This document shows positions 21,621-34,663 of a DNA stretch of 64,000 nucleotides, in pieces. A program made the translations under genes and the position numbers. How positions within the stretch are numbered: the stretch's first letter is position 1; each line of letters opens with the position of its first letter. Below the pieces are notes generated by a model. That model worked only from the letters and a program-made list of their open reading frames with translations, was not told the origin of the DNA and did not search any database. Origin of the DNA: Byssochlamys sp. IMV 00236 (lineage: Eukaryota; Ascomycota; Eurotiomycetes; Eurotiales; Thermoascaceae); the NCBI GenBank assembly GCA_001931875.2, contig MSJH02000815.1:62001-126000 (forward strand), written 5' to 3'.

Positions 21621-24600
21621 TTTATATTTAATACATAAGAGAAGCTAATAAAGAAATTTTTAATAATAAAAAATAGCTTTACAAAGAATAATTAATAAAA
21701 AATAGCTTATTCTGCTTTATAATATAAAGCTTAAGATATCTTACTCTGTAAAACTAGTATACTATTAGCTTAAACTATATAGAATTAAAGAAGTCTTTAA
21801 GAAAGGATCTTATAAGCTTAAGGAGTTAAATAGTATATTTTTTAGAGACTTAATTTATAAGAATTATTTAAAAGGCTATTATTTATAAGAGGACTAAAAT
21901 ATAATATTAACTATAAGTAATAATATAATACTTAAATAAGAAAATTAGTAATTAAGTAATAATAATAATAATATAGACTAAATATTATTTAAATTAGAAT
22001 ATATAGTTATTATACTAATACTCTTTTTCTAAAAATATTAGTTTAAAAAGAGGGAAATAAAAAGTTAGCAGTAAAGTAAATTTAATATTAAATAAGAAGT
22101 TAATATAAAAGGAGAAGAAATAGAAAAATAATAATAAAATAAGTATTAATACTATAATAGGAATAAAAGAAGAATAAACTTAAGATAAGGGTATCTTTTT
22201 TAGGGGAGAGAAAGGATTTAAAAATGCTTAATAATAATTAAGAAAGAAAAAAAAGAGAAATAATTAAAAAATATATGATATTAGCTTAAATATCTTAAAA
22301 AAGTCTATAAATAAAGCTAAAAATAGAAAATATTAGATAAAGAATATAAGTAATAAATAAAGAATTCTTATCTTATTATAAAAACCTTACTTTTTATATT
22401 ATATAATATTATAGTAAAAGTAACTAGAAACTAAATTAAGCTAAACTTAACCCTATCTTACTTTTTAAGTATATCTTTTTATTTAAAAACTATTTTAAAG
22501 AGTTATTCTATAAAGATATATATTAAAAATAGAAGAAAATATACTAAAAATATAAAATATTATCTATTAAGATAAAGCTCTTTAACTTAGAATATATATA
22601 TATATTATAGTTAGCAAAATTTGTAAGCTTATAAAAGAAATAATAAATAAGGCTAATAATAAAAAAGAGAAAATTTAGTTTATAAGCAATATAATAGCAA
22701 TTATTTTAAATTTTTAAAATAGATATAATAAAGCAGCTAGTAATTTTTATAATTTCTTAAATTAATAAGAACTGTTAGAAGAAGTAAAAAAAAAAAAATA
22801 CTAGCTATTAATAAGCTAAAAGAATTAAAAATATAAATAAAAAAAAACTATAAATATGCTAATAAAGGTTATTATAAAGCTATAAAGAAGTAGGGCTAAG
22901 AGATTATAGATTAAATCTTATTAATTATTAGATAATTATATTAAATCTTAATAGCTATAAGAGAATTAATTTTTAATATTAAAGACTAAAGAATAGCGGC
23001 TATATATTTAATAAAAGTATAGATTAATAGACTTTATAATATTAAGAGATAAGGAATACTAATTAAAAAGAGCCTTTAACTAATTAATATTAGAAAGGTA
23101 AAAGATATTTTAAGAAAAGCCTTTAATAAAGAAAGACTAATTTTTTAAAAGCCTATTAATAAAAAGCTATAAAAGATTAAAATAAGAATAGGAGAGAATA
23201 ATCTTCTAAAAGAGATTATAGGAAAAAAGGAAAAATATTAAATAAAAGATTTAGATAAGAGCTTATTAATAGATCTAATATTAGATAAAGGAGAAAAAAA
23301 TATAGAAGAGGAGAAAAAAAAAAAAGATTAAGAATCTTAAAAAACTAAAAGAGGAAAAGAAGATTAAAACTTAAGATAAGAAGAAATAGCTAAAAAAAGA
23401 ATATAAATATAAAGTTAATATATCTATATTAATAGAAAAGGCTATTATTAATCTAAAAAATAAAAAAATATTAGAATTTTTAAGGAAAGAAAAAATTAAA
23501 CCCGCTATTATATATTAAGTTTATATTAAAAAAATATAAAATATAATAGGACTAAGAAGTATAAAAGATAATATTCTTAGAAAAAGATTAAAAATACTTA
23601 TAGATAATAATAATAATCTTAAATCTTAGAATACTAATACAGACTACTAGAAATAATTTTAAAGGGGATAAAGATTTAATACTAACTTTAAGGATTATTA
23701 CTACCTAGATAAGGAGAAAATTAAAATATAGACTTAGCTAAATAAATTAAATATAAATACTAAGAAGGTTAGAAAAGTCTTATAATAAGTTAATTTAGGG
23801 AAGATTAAATTAATTTATAAGCTATATATATAATTATTAGCTAATATAATTAATATAAGAGAGGATATATCTATAAAAAAAGCTAGAGGAATATTAAAAA
23901 TAGTTAAAAATATAAAGCTAGTAATAATAAAATAGCAGAAGAAGAGACTATTTAAAATAATAACCTATCTTTATAAAAGTTTACTTAAAGAAACTAAATA
24001 ATCTATAAATAAAACCTCTAAAAATAAATAGATAATAGAATCTTTTAACAGAGCCTTAAAAATTAATATAAAGCCCTTCTTTTTTATAGTAAACCTAGAA
24101 GACCCCTTTATTAAGAAAGAAACTAGGCATCTAAAAGATATGCAGAATATTAGAATTATATAGTTTAAAGATAATATAGAGGCTAAGTAAATATTAGACA
24201 TATTTAATAATAATTAGGTTAAAAAAAAATAAAGAGTCTTATTTTAAGAAGTCTTAAAAATATAAAAAATAAAGATAATATAAAAATTAAAGAATTCTTA
24301 TCTAAAGACCTTCTCCCTAAAAAATCCCTAATATTAGGGATAGTTTAACTATTTAAAGATCTTAAGTTAATTAATATAAATACTTCTAGTAATATACTTA
24401 GCAGCTTATATTATAAAGCCTGAGATAATCTATATAAGGCTAAAAAATATCCTAAATCTAAATATAGAAATAGAAAATATTTTAATTTAAGTAAAAAAGA
24501 CTTTACCCTAAATAAGATATAGGATTAATATATCTAGTTAAATATTATAATAAGAAAGGATTTTAATTATTAGGAAATAAATAGGGTTTTTTAGATTATA

Positions 24601-25404
24601 TCCTTTAAAGAGAAATTAATAAAAAAGATATTATAATATACTATTATAGAAATAAAAGCAGCCCTTTATTATAAAAAGAAGGATAAAGAATTAATAAAAC
24701 TTAAAAACTTATCTAGAAGTATTTTTTAGAAAGTTATTATATAAAATATCTAGATCTATTTAATTTAGTTAGCGCTATATAGTTATAGCAAATATAGGCT
24801 ATAAGTCTATTATTTTAAGGGATATAAGCTAAAAATATTAAATATAGAGTCTATAATTTTTAAAAGAGAAATAAGCTAGAATTTTATAACTCTAGGAACT
24901 AGACTAATTACTAGAGATAAGTCTAAAGAAATTATAGATTTAAGAGATATTATACTTAGGCGAGGAAAAGTAATCTTTATTAATAATTTATATTAGCTAG
25001 TACTAAAAAATTAGGGAATAAATCTTAATAATATTTGCTATTTTAATTATAGGGAATAAGATAAGATAAGATTTAATTAAGGAGGATCTGGGCCTTTTAA
25101 TATCTAGGTAAATAAAGTTATAGCTATAGGTAGAGTAATACTTAATTAGTTAAATTAAGATTATTTAAAAGTTAAAGCAGAGCTATACTTTATATTAAAG
25201 TAAAATATATTATTAATCTAAGATTATCTATAAAGAAAAAGAACTTAGCTTTATAAATTAGGGGTTTTAAAGTATATATAATATTAAAAATTAGAGTATT
25301 CTTACTTTAGGAATAATTTATAATATTAAAAAAAGGAGATAGTATAGATTATAATAACTAAAAAAGATAAATAGGGGTATTTATTCTTAAAGAGAAAGAA
25401 GCTA
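21621..25404 (+). pseudogene. A1 extra region after integrase, unrecognised
   Basis: About 3.2-3.8 kb separate the integrase from the 3' LTR, far more than most Gypsy elements have. A purine-rich block (AGGGGAGAGAAAGG near 22,203) could be an old polypurine tract. Beyond it the plus strand keeps coding-like segments, for example around 24,430-25,250. The same region is present in A2 (34,664-38,455), so it belongs to the family rather than to a single insertion. Lysine- and glutamate-rich stretches dominate its first half. I cannot tell whether it was an envelope-like gene, a second gag-like gene or a captured host gene. Confidence 0.55.
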
Positions 25405-25739
25405 TATAATAAGGAGGATTAGTATAAAAAATATAATTAGTTAAGGGGTTATATATTTTTATTTAAAGTCTTTAAAAAGTCTATAAATAAAGTAGGAGAG
25501 GAGAAAGAATAAGAAGGAGATATCTTTTAATTATTTAAAATAAAATAATTAGCTTTTTTTTTTATTATTATTTAGTATTAGTTTAATATTAGATTATTAT
25601 TAGTTTATTATATTAGTTTATAGCTAGAGCTTCTTCTTTAGCTCTATTCTAAGCTTTAAAGCTAAATACCCTTCTCTTCCTTCTTAATATCTACTCGCTT
25701 AAAGACTCTATACTAAGTCTTAACATATTATCCTATAAT
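25405..25739 (+). repeat. A1 3' LTR (about 335 bp)
   Basis: It pairs with 15483-15818 and differs mostly by transitions. It starts TATAATAAGGAGGATT and ends TATCCTATAAT. Confidence 0.85.
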
Positions 25740-25744
25740 AATAA

Positions 25745-25800
25745 TTACTTCCTTATATAGCTAATAGAAGGATAACTTCTTTATCCCCTATACTATAATA
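25745..25800 (+). repeat. Element B 5' LTR, second part (56 bp)
   Basis: This continues the LTR interrupted at 15482. It reads TTACTTCCTTATATAGC and ends CTATAATA, matching 43330-43385. The two parts add up to the 156 bp of the intact 3' copy. Confidence 0.85.
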
Positions 25801-28520
25801 ATTTAGTAGCATATTAAGGTTATCTAGAGCCTAACTATTATTAGAAGTATCTTAAAAACTATTATAATAATTTGCTATACTATTTAATTATTAAGCTAAC
25901 TCCTAATATTAGCGGGTTATCTATAGTCTTTTCCCTATTATATATAAAATTATCTATTATTATCAGAAGTCTTTATATTATCTATTCTTTTTATTAAGAT
26001 TTATCTCAATATTATTTAATTCTGCCTCTATTAGCCCTAAGTTTATTAAAATCTTTATGTTAAGCTATTTCCTTATATGTCCTATACCTAGGGATACTAT
26101 AGGTTAGCTAGGAATACTTATATTTAAAGCTCTACTTTTATTATTAGAATCCTATATTATATTATTAGTTTTATTATTTTTATTATTAGTTTTATTATTT
26201 TTATCTCTAGTATTATTATAATTTAGCTTTAATCTCCCTTACTAGCTTACCTAGAGAAGCTAAGATTAAGCCTTTATAATAAACTAGCCTTTAGAAGAGA
26301 TAGATTAGAACTAATATCTCCTTATACTATCTAAAGAAATACTAGAGCTTATATATAGTTTAGCAGTATTTTAAATAATAACTTCTTAATTTAGAGATTA
26401 GTTTAACTATAAAACTATTAATCTTATTAATTTTATCTTATCCTATTATTTAGAATATAACTCTTTAAAATATATTTTATTAGCCTATACTAAAGTATTT
26501 TAGATTAAGCTATAAATATCTTCTCCTTAAGCAGGATAATTTATATTTCTTATATTATAGGCAATAGATTAATCTATACTCTATAATACTATTAAAAACT
26601 TTCTTAAGTTTATCTTAGTATTAATAAAACACCCTATATTCTAGAAGTAATAAATTAATATAATAAACTTAGCCGATTTTATAATAGAACTTATATAGCT
26701 GCTAAATAGACTATATTCTATATATTTATATAATACCTTTATAGCTCTATTATAAGATAAACCTTAATAAGAGTAGTAGAAGCAACCTAGGTTATATATT
26801 CTAATTATTTTACCTCCTTATTTATCTTCGCCTAATCTAGTTATTAGAAATTTCTAGAATTCTATCTTTTAAAGCTAGAGAACTAGGTATTAAAGGGTCT
26901 TATTATTTAACCTACTATATTATTTTCTAGACCTACTATTATATTTAGGTAAAGCCTTAATATAATTAGCAGCAAATGTTAATAATATAGCAAATACTAC
27001 TAACCCGGCTATACGTCTAGTACTACTAGCTACTAACTCTAATACTATATTAATAGAGATATTTCAGTAGATAATAGAATCTAATCGGCAAATAATAAAA
27101 AATATAAAGGCTATATTAGACTAAAATTGCTAAATAATAGAATACCTTATAAATTAGAATAATATAGCTTAAAATAATAGCTAACTTAGCTACTAGCAGT
27201 AGTAATACTAATACTAATAATAATAATATTAATAATAGCAAGATTAATAATAGCAACTAGTTTAAAACTAAACTCTTTACTATAATTCTTTAGTAAACCT
27301 AAATGCTAGATTTACCCTAGAGATACTAATAAGTGCTATAATTAATAGTATACTATAAAAGTAGGTAGAGCTAAGATATTTTTACCTTAATTTCAGCAAT
27401 ACAGATTATATTAATATAGGCCTAATAATTATAGTTAGTAGTTATATATATTATAGGAATATATATATTTTTACTAACTATATTTATAACTTAGCTGCGA
27501 TAAAAAGAAAAGCCTTAGTCTAAGGCTATATCTAAAGATCTTTATAAGGCCTTACACTATAATAATATATAGCGGAGTTATCTAATAATAATTATAACTT
27601 TTTATAGAACTACTTAATTAAGGAGAAATAAATCCCTATAATAATAAAGCGCTTTAAGCTTAATATTATTATAGTAATAAGACAATTAAAATCTTTATAC
27701 TATATTATACAAAATATTACTATAGGTTAAATACTCTAGGGGTTTATCTAATAAGTATTGTAATTATCGCATACTATAAGTATTATTAAAATATATAGTT
27801 AGCTCTTAGTTATATAGAATAAATTTTCACTATTTTTAAAATAAGATATATAGGCGCTATAACCTAATACTATACTCTCTAACTTTATTAAATATATTAA
27901 GGAAGTATATACTATCTAGTAAAAATAGGTAGATAAGAATAAATATTATTACTAATAGTATAATTATAATAATTAAAAAACTCCCTTTTTTTATTATCCT
28001 CTTCTAATCGCATTAAGGCAGAATTAATATAATACTAATATTAATAACTAGACTAGAGATAAAAAAACTAAAAATTAAGACTATAACTATAATAACTCTG
28101 CAATACTCTATTAATTAAACTAGTCTAATATATAAATATAATAATATTAAATACAGAATATAGGCTAACCCCTAGTATAGCCGCGCTAGTTCCTATAATA
28201 TAATAACTAGAATTAGTATTAGGCCTTAAATAAGAACTACTTCTAATAATATAAAAATAATAATTAAAATCTTTCTTTTTTAGTATAACCGCGAGCTATA
28301 GCTTATATAGGCGCTAGAATAAATTAAGCTATAAATACTATAAATAGAAACTATAGTTAATAAGATTATAATATACTTAGCTTAAAAATATATAATATAG
28401 TATCTCTTAATTAGACCCTAGATCTAATTAACTTTTCTAAAGAATATAACGGCTATTATTACTAAGACGGTTATTAAGGTAAATATAATAATCCTTAATA
28501 TATAGACTATATTGAAGATA
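25801..28520 (+). pseudogene. Element B gag region, RIP-degraded, first part
   Basis: Internal sequence of B directly after its 5' LTR, so gag by position. I can see no intact motif. It is cut at 28525 by element A2 and resumes at 38797. Confidence 0.5.
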
Positions 28521-28525
28521 ACTAT

Positions 28526-28860
28526 TATAATAGGGAGAATCGGTATAAAGAATATAATTAGTTAAGGGATTATATGCTTTTGCTTAAAGTCTTTAAAAAG
28601 TCTATAAATAAAGCAGGAGAGAAGGAAGAATAGGAAGGAGATATCTTTTAGTTATTTAGAATAAAATAATTAGCTTTTTTTTCTATTATTATTTAGTATC
28701 AGTTTAATATTAGATTATTATTAGTTTATTATATTAGTTTATAGCTAGAGCTTTTTCTCTAGCTTTATTTTAAGCTCTAAAGCTAAATATCCTTCTCTTC
28801 TTTCTTAATATTTATTTACTTAAAAACTCTATACTAAGTTTTAATATATTATTCTATAAT
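28526..28860 (+). repeat. A2 5' LTR (335 bp)
   Basis: It starts TATAATAGGGAGAATCGG, the RIP-changed form of the A1 start, and ends ATTCTATAAT. Confidence 0.85.
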
Positions 28861-31800
28861 AAATTAGAGCTAAATATAGGGAGTATTAAAATATTAAATA
28901 AAAATAAGGGAAAAAAGAGAATTAGAAACTAAGGTTAAAATTAAAGCTAAAAAAAGGGGTAAAAAGTAATAAAAAGATAAATAAAATAGCTAAGGAAGAT
29001 TATTATTATAAATAGAAAAAGATAAATATATCTCTTAAATTAATAGAGACAGCAAATATAATATAAGGTAAAAATATATATTAATAATAAGAGAAAGGAA
29101 AGATTATTAAATATAAGGAAGAGCTTAATAAGTATAAAAGAGAAATAGAAATTTAGAAAGAATAAAAAATTATTAAGTAAGAATTATTTATTAAAAAGTA
29201 GAAGAATTTCTTATTATTATTTTTGTTACTATTCTTTTAAAAAAATATAAAGAAAAGTATTAATTTTTTTAGTATTAGTTAAGATAGAAAGATTTTTAGC
29301 TCTTTAATATTACTAGGTCTAGAGATATAAATAGCTTAGGTATTTAAAAATATAGGACTATTAATAGCGCAGTTAATCTAGGTTATATTAGCTTTATAAA
29401 TATTAATACCTAAAAATCTTAGGGCGCTATATTTTAAAGAGGATAATATTATTTATTATTTAAGGCTTTTTAAGAGACTATATAAGGCAAATTAATTTTT
29501 AAAAGAGGAAAAAACTAAATAATTTATAGATTATTATAGCCCATTAATATTATTATAGATAAGTATTTAATCTAAATATAAAAAAAAGAATTATTTAAAA
29601 TTAGCAGAAGTAACTAAATAAAAGTATACTTATTATAATAAGTATTAAAAGAAATATATTATCTAATAGTTAAAAAGGTTTAAAAATATAAAATATAATA
29701 GCTCTAAGAACCTAAAAGAGTATAATTAAGAATATTAAGCTATATTAGAAGTGTTAATAACTTTAAGTAAGTTAAGCTAATATTTATAAAGAGTTTAATA
29801 TTTTTAAGGACTTCTAAAGAAGCTTAAGCAATAAATAATTTAAAAGTTAAATATAGACTATTATACTCTATCTATTATTAAATATATTAATTTCTATAAG
29901 AAAGTAATAGATAAAATAAGAATAACTAAAACCTTTTGCTATCTTAATAGCGGTAAATTAAAGAAAGATTAAGATATAATAGTTTTAATAAAGGAGAAAA
30001 TAATTAAAAAAGATAATATATAATTTTTTATTAAACTTAATAGAACCTATCTAAATAAGAATAAGAATAAGATTAAATAATAGAGTATTAAAGTAAAGTT
30101 AATAAAGCAGTTATAAATTAATTAGTTAATAAAAGAGTTTAAGAAGTTAAAACTATATAATATATAGTATATAGAGAGGCCTAATAGTAGTATACTTAAT
30201 ACTAGTATAAATATATAAGCTAAGGCATCTTTAAGATTTAACTTAACTAGAGGATTTAGAATATTTTTAAATTTATATAACTTCTACTAGGCTTTTAATT
30301 ATATTTAATTTTATTATCTAGATTTAAAAAGCCTTTTAAATTAAAAGCTTATCTATTAAAGAAAAGATTATAAATTTTATTTTAGGCTAAAAAAATAGAA
30401 TAAAGAAGTTATTTATTTTATATAGGGAAATATATTATAAAAGGAAATTATTAAATAAAGACTAAAAGAAGAATAAAGGAATATTAGTTTAATTAAGTAT
30501 AATATCTAGTTAATTATGCTGGGACAGTCTAGAGATAACTTAAGCTTTAAGGAAGAAGTTAAGGATATTATAAAAAATTACTACTCTATTAATATAATAA
30601 GATTAAATAAGCTTTAAGGAGTGAAAAAAAGATAAAGCAGGATTAAATAATTATATAAAAAAAAGTTATAGAAAGTAATTAAATAAGAATAGAGATTTCT
30701 TTTAGTTAAGATAAACTAATTCAGTAATTATTAGCCTCTAAATATAATTAAGAAAGTAAGAATAATTAAAGAGGAAATAAAAAATATATCTAAGTAAAGT
30801 AAAGATAAAAAAGTTATTAAAATAAAAGAGAAATAGAAGTTAAAAAATTTAAAATTATAAATAAGCTAAAAGGGACTATTAATATAATAGGGGTTATAAA
30901 TTAAATATTAGATATTAGGGTTTAAATATTAATTCAGGATCTTATTAGTCTATCTCCTAATTTATATAAGGCTTTATTTATTTTATAATTATAGCAGGTA
31001 ATAATAAAGGTAATATTTTATAATATTAAAGGAGTATAGTTTAATGCCTCTATATTAAATATAGAGTATATAGTAAATAATATAGATTAGTATATTTATA
31101 TATTCTTATAACTTAAGTCTTTTAATAAAGATAAGATATTATATATAGTTATAACTCTAAAATTGCTAATTAAAATTAATAATTATAAGGAAGTATAAAA
31201 TATTATAGTAGATAGTAGAGCTAAAATTAATATAATATATAAAGATATAGTAAATTATTATAAACTTATTATAAGCTAAAAATTTAGAGATAATATAATA
31301 TTAGCAGATAGCAGGCAGATTCCTTTTATAGGTCTTTATAAAAAGGTATTTATATAAATAGGATCTTTCTATTATAAGGTCCCTTTTTTTATAATAAATA
31401 ATAAGATTAACTATAATTATATTCTGGGATAGCCTTTTAAGTATTAAGTATATTTATAGTATATTACTCTATTAAATAAGATAGTAAAGAATATAATTTA
31501 CTTTATAAATTAAAAGAATTAAGCTATTATTTAAGTATTTTTAATAAATAATCTAAGAAATAAGTTAAGGAAAAAAATATTATATAATCTATTATTTTAA
31601 GCATAAAAGTTATTAAATTAGAGCTAGAAAGAAATAATAGATATTAGACTAGAAATAGAAAAGGCCTATAAGAGTTATATTTAGTAAATAATATTAGCTT
31701 TAGAATAAGTAAGGAAATTAAAAATAAAGAGATAAGGATATTTAAACCTACTAAATTAAATAAAAAAGTTAGAAGATTATAGGAGTATAGATTATTTAAA

Positions 31801-34663
31801 AGGTATAACCTTTTTATTATAAAAATAAAATATTCTGTTAATATATAATATAAGAAGAAATATAAAAAGGTTTATTTAATAAATATATTAAATAGACTTA
31901 TAATAGCTTTAGGGGGGTTATTAGAATAAAAAGAAATTATTAGGAAATACTATTATAGGAACTCTTAAAGAAGTATAAAAAAAATATATAAAGGATTTAC
32001 TAAATATATCTAGCTAAAGATATTAGATATTAAAAGAGGAATAAGATTAATACTAGACTATTTAAAGAATCTTATTATAAGTAATAACTTATAGCTAAAA
32101 AAGAAAAAATTATTAATAGAGATACTTTTTACCTAAAAAGCAGTCCTTGCTTAAATCTTTAAAAAGATTAGATAAATATATCTAAAAGTTATATTTCTAA
32201 TTATTATTTAGATTATAGATTATAAACTATAATAAGCAAAGAGCTTCTTAATATTAAAGACACTCTATAATATAATATAAAGAATAATAAAGGAGAAGAT
32301 AAATACAGAGATCCTTAAATATAATTAAGGACCTTATTAAAATCTATAGTTCCTAGTAAAAAAAAAAAGCAATAAATATTAGCTAATTAATATAGCTATA
32401 AAAGTTAATTAAGTAATAATATAAGATGCTAATCTACTTCCTTTAGCTAATAAATTCTTAGAAAAGTTTAATAGAATATTAGTATTAATGCTTATAGATT
32501 TATTCTCTAGGTATAATTAATTAAAATTAGCTAAAGAATTATAAGACTTAATAGCTTTTTATATGTTAGAAATTAGTTTAGTTTATTAAGCTAGATTACT
32601 TTAAGGATAGATAAATATAGTATAAGAGTTTATATAAGGAGTTATATAAGTATTAGTAGATAATATTTCTAATATCTATAACATATTTCTAGATAATGCG
32701 CTAATATAAGGACCTAAGACTAATTATAGGGGGGAAGAGATACTACTAAGAATTAGAAGGTTTATATTTAAATATATTTAGAATATTGATAAAATATTAT
32801 ATAGTCTTAAATTTATAGGTTTAATAATTACTAAAAAGAAATTATAATATATAGTATTAAGAATTAAAATAATAGGCTATATATATAATGCTAAGGGGAG
32901 ATATCTTAAGTCGGCTAAGGTAATTAAAATTTTAAAATAGCTATTTTATTAAAACTTATAAAAAGCAAGAGAATTTTTAGAGATTATAGCCTATTATTAA
33001 ATATAGATTAAAAGATATATTACTAAAGCCGAGCTAATATATTTAATATTAAGGAAGAGATAAGACTTCTTTTAGGGGCTAAAATAATAAAAAGTAATAA
33101 ATATTTTAAAAATAGCCTTAATAATAATACTAGCACTTAAGCTAATTAATTATAAAAAGAGAGGTATAATTATTATTAATACTAATGCTAGTAGTAGTAA
33201 ATAGAGGGCTTAACTTATTTAAGAAGAAAAAGAGTTTAATAAGAAATACTTAGTTAGATATAAAAATAAAGTATAAATATAGGCAGAGAGGTAATATAAT
33301 AGAAGAAAGCTAGAGTATAGGGCAGTACTAAAGATATTTTATAAATTCTAAGCATACTTATATAATATATACTTTTAATTAAAGATAGATATAAAAACTC
33401 TAATAATATAATTAAATAGAATAGTTATAGACTTTCTTAGGTTAATAATTATTTAATAGATTGCTTAAATTTAGCTATTTAATTTTAATATTATCTATAT
33501 ATTAGGGAAAAAAAACTTAATTATAGATAAGTTATTTTAGAAGCTAGTAATAAAGTAAGACTTAAAAGAAATAAAAGATAATAATATAGAGAAATTCCTG
33601 GACCTATAGTTTTATATAGTCTATTATATTAGTATATAAAAGATAGAATTAGATAGTATTCCTTAGTTAATACTTATATTATATTAGTTAGAAAAGTCTT
33701 TATTAATTATAGAATAATTATAAACTATAATAAAACTAGATAATATAAATAGAGGATAGTATACTAAGTTTAAGAAAAAGGCCTTAAAGTATATAGTCTA
33801 AGATAGTGTGCTTTTTTAGAGAGTATAATAAAATCAGCCTTATTATATAGTTATTAATAATAAGAAAAAATAAAAAGAAATTCTTATAGCCCTTTATAAA
33901 GAGTATAAATATTATAAATATAAAGCAATTTATTAAAAGATAGCTGATTAATATTAGTAGAAAGGCCTATATAAATATATTGCTAAATAAATAAAGATAT
34001 ATAATAAATATTAGAAAATAGATAAAGAATATATAAAAGAAGCTTTATAGTTAATATTTATTCTATTAGAGAAATTAAAGCTATATTTAAATATTTATAA
34101 AATTATACTGCTTAGTAAGAGAAAGACTTATATTATTATATTTTGGGATAATTTTAACTAGATTAAATATAGAGCCCTTAGCAGCCTTATTTTAAAAGCT
34201 ATTACTAAGTTTTTATAGAAAGATTAGATTTATTATTAGAGAGTAATAAAGACTCTTATTAATAATAAAGAATTAGAGAATAAAGCTATAGTTAATATAT
34301 TAGTATAAAAATATAAGATTAATTATATTAAAGTCTTGCTATATAACCTATAAATAAATAAAATAGTTAAAATTATATATAAGTCTTTTATATATAATAT
34401 TAGAAAACTTATAAAAAAAATAAGAATAAATTAGATAAATTATCTATTAGCAGTAATCTGGGCGGATAAAAATATAGTTAAGATCTTTATAGGCTTAATA
34501 TTATTTAGAGTAATTATAGGATATAATGTTATATTATTAATTAAACTAGAAGTACTTACCTAAAAGACTTTAATATAGGATAAAGTTAGAACTATAGAAG
34601 ATCTTCTATTTCTTTATATATAATAAATAGAGCTTTAAGATTAAAATATAGAAGAGGCCCGAC
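28861..34663 (+). pseudogene. A2 gag-pol, RIP-inactivated
   Basis: The same layout as A1. The protease site reads DSRAKIN near 31,210-31,230, one RIP-type change from DSGA. The RT catalytic motif is FLDN at 32686-32697, where only the second Asp codon has changed. RNase H lies at about 33.17-33.6 kb and integrase at about 33.9-34.56 kb. Comparing the two copies shows which bases were hit independently, which is useful for judging ancestral codons. It is not translatable. Confidence 0.8.

Larger units (their letters stand above)
15483..25739 (+). mobile_element. Element A copy 1 (A1), 10.26-kb Ty3/Gypsy retrotransposon
   Basis: A1 is bounded by direct repeats 15483-15818 and 25405-25739 and inserted in the 5' LTR of B. 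The flanks TATAG (15478-15482) and AATAA (25740-25744) are a possible 5-bp duplication with one RIP-type and one non-RIP mismatch, so the exact ends are uncertain by a few bases. A purine tract AAAGAGAAAGAAGC precedes the 3' LTR. A1 is colinear with A2 at a nearly constant offset of 13,043 bases. Confidence 0.85.

Noticed and set aside
23971..24201. 76-codon minus-strand open frame in element A1
   Set aside because: It is antisense to the A1 downstream region and has no counterpart open in A2; a chance gap between stops in AT-rich DNA.
22190..25404. A separate transposon nested in element A1
   Set aside because: The same segment is at the same place in A2, with no internal LTRs, inverted repeats or duplications bounding it.
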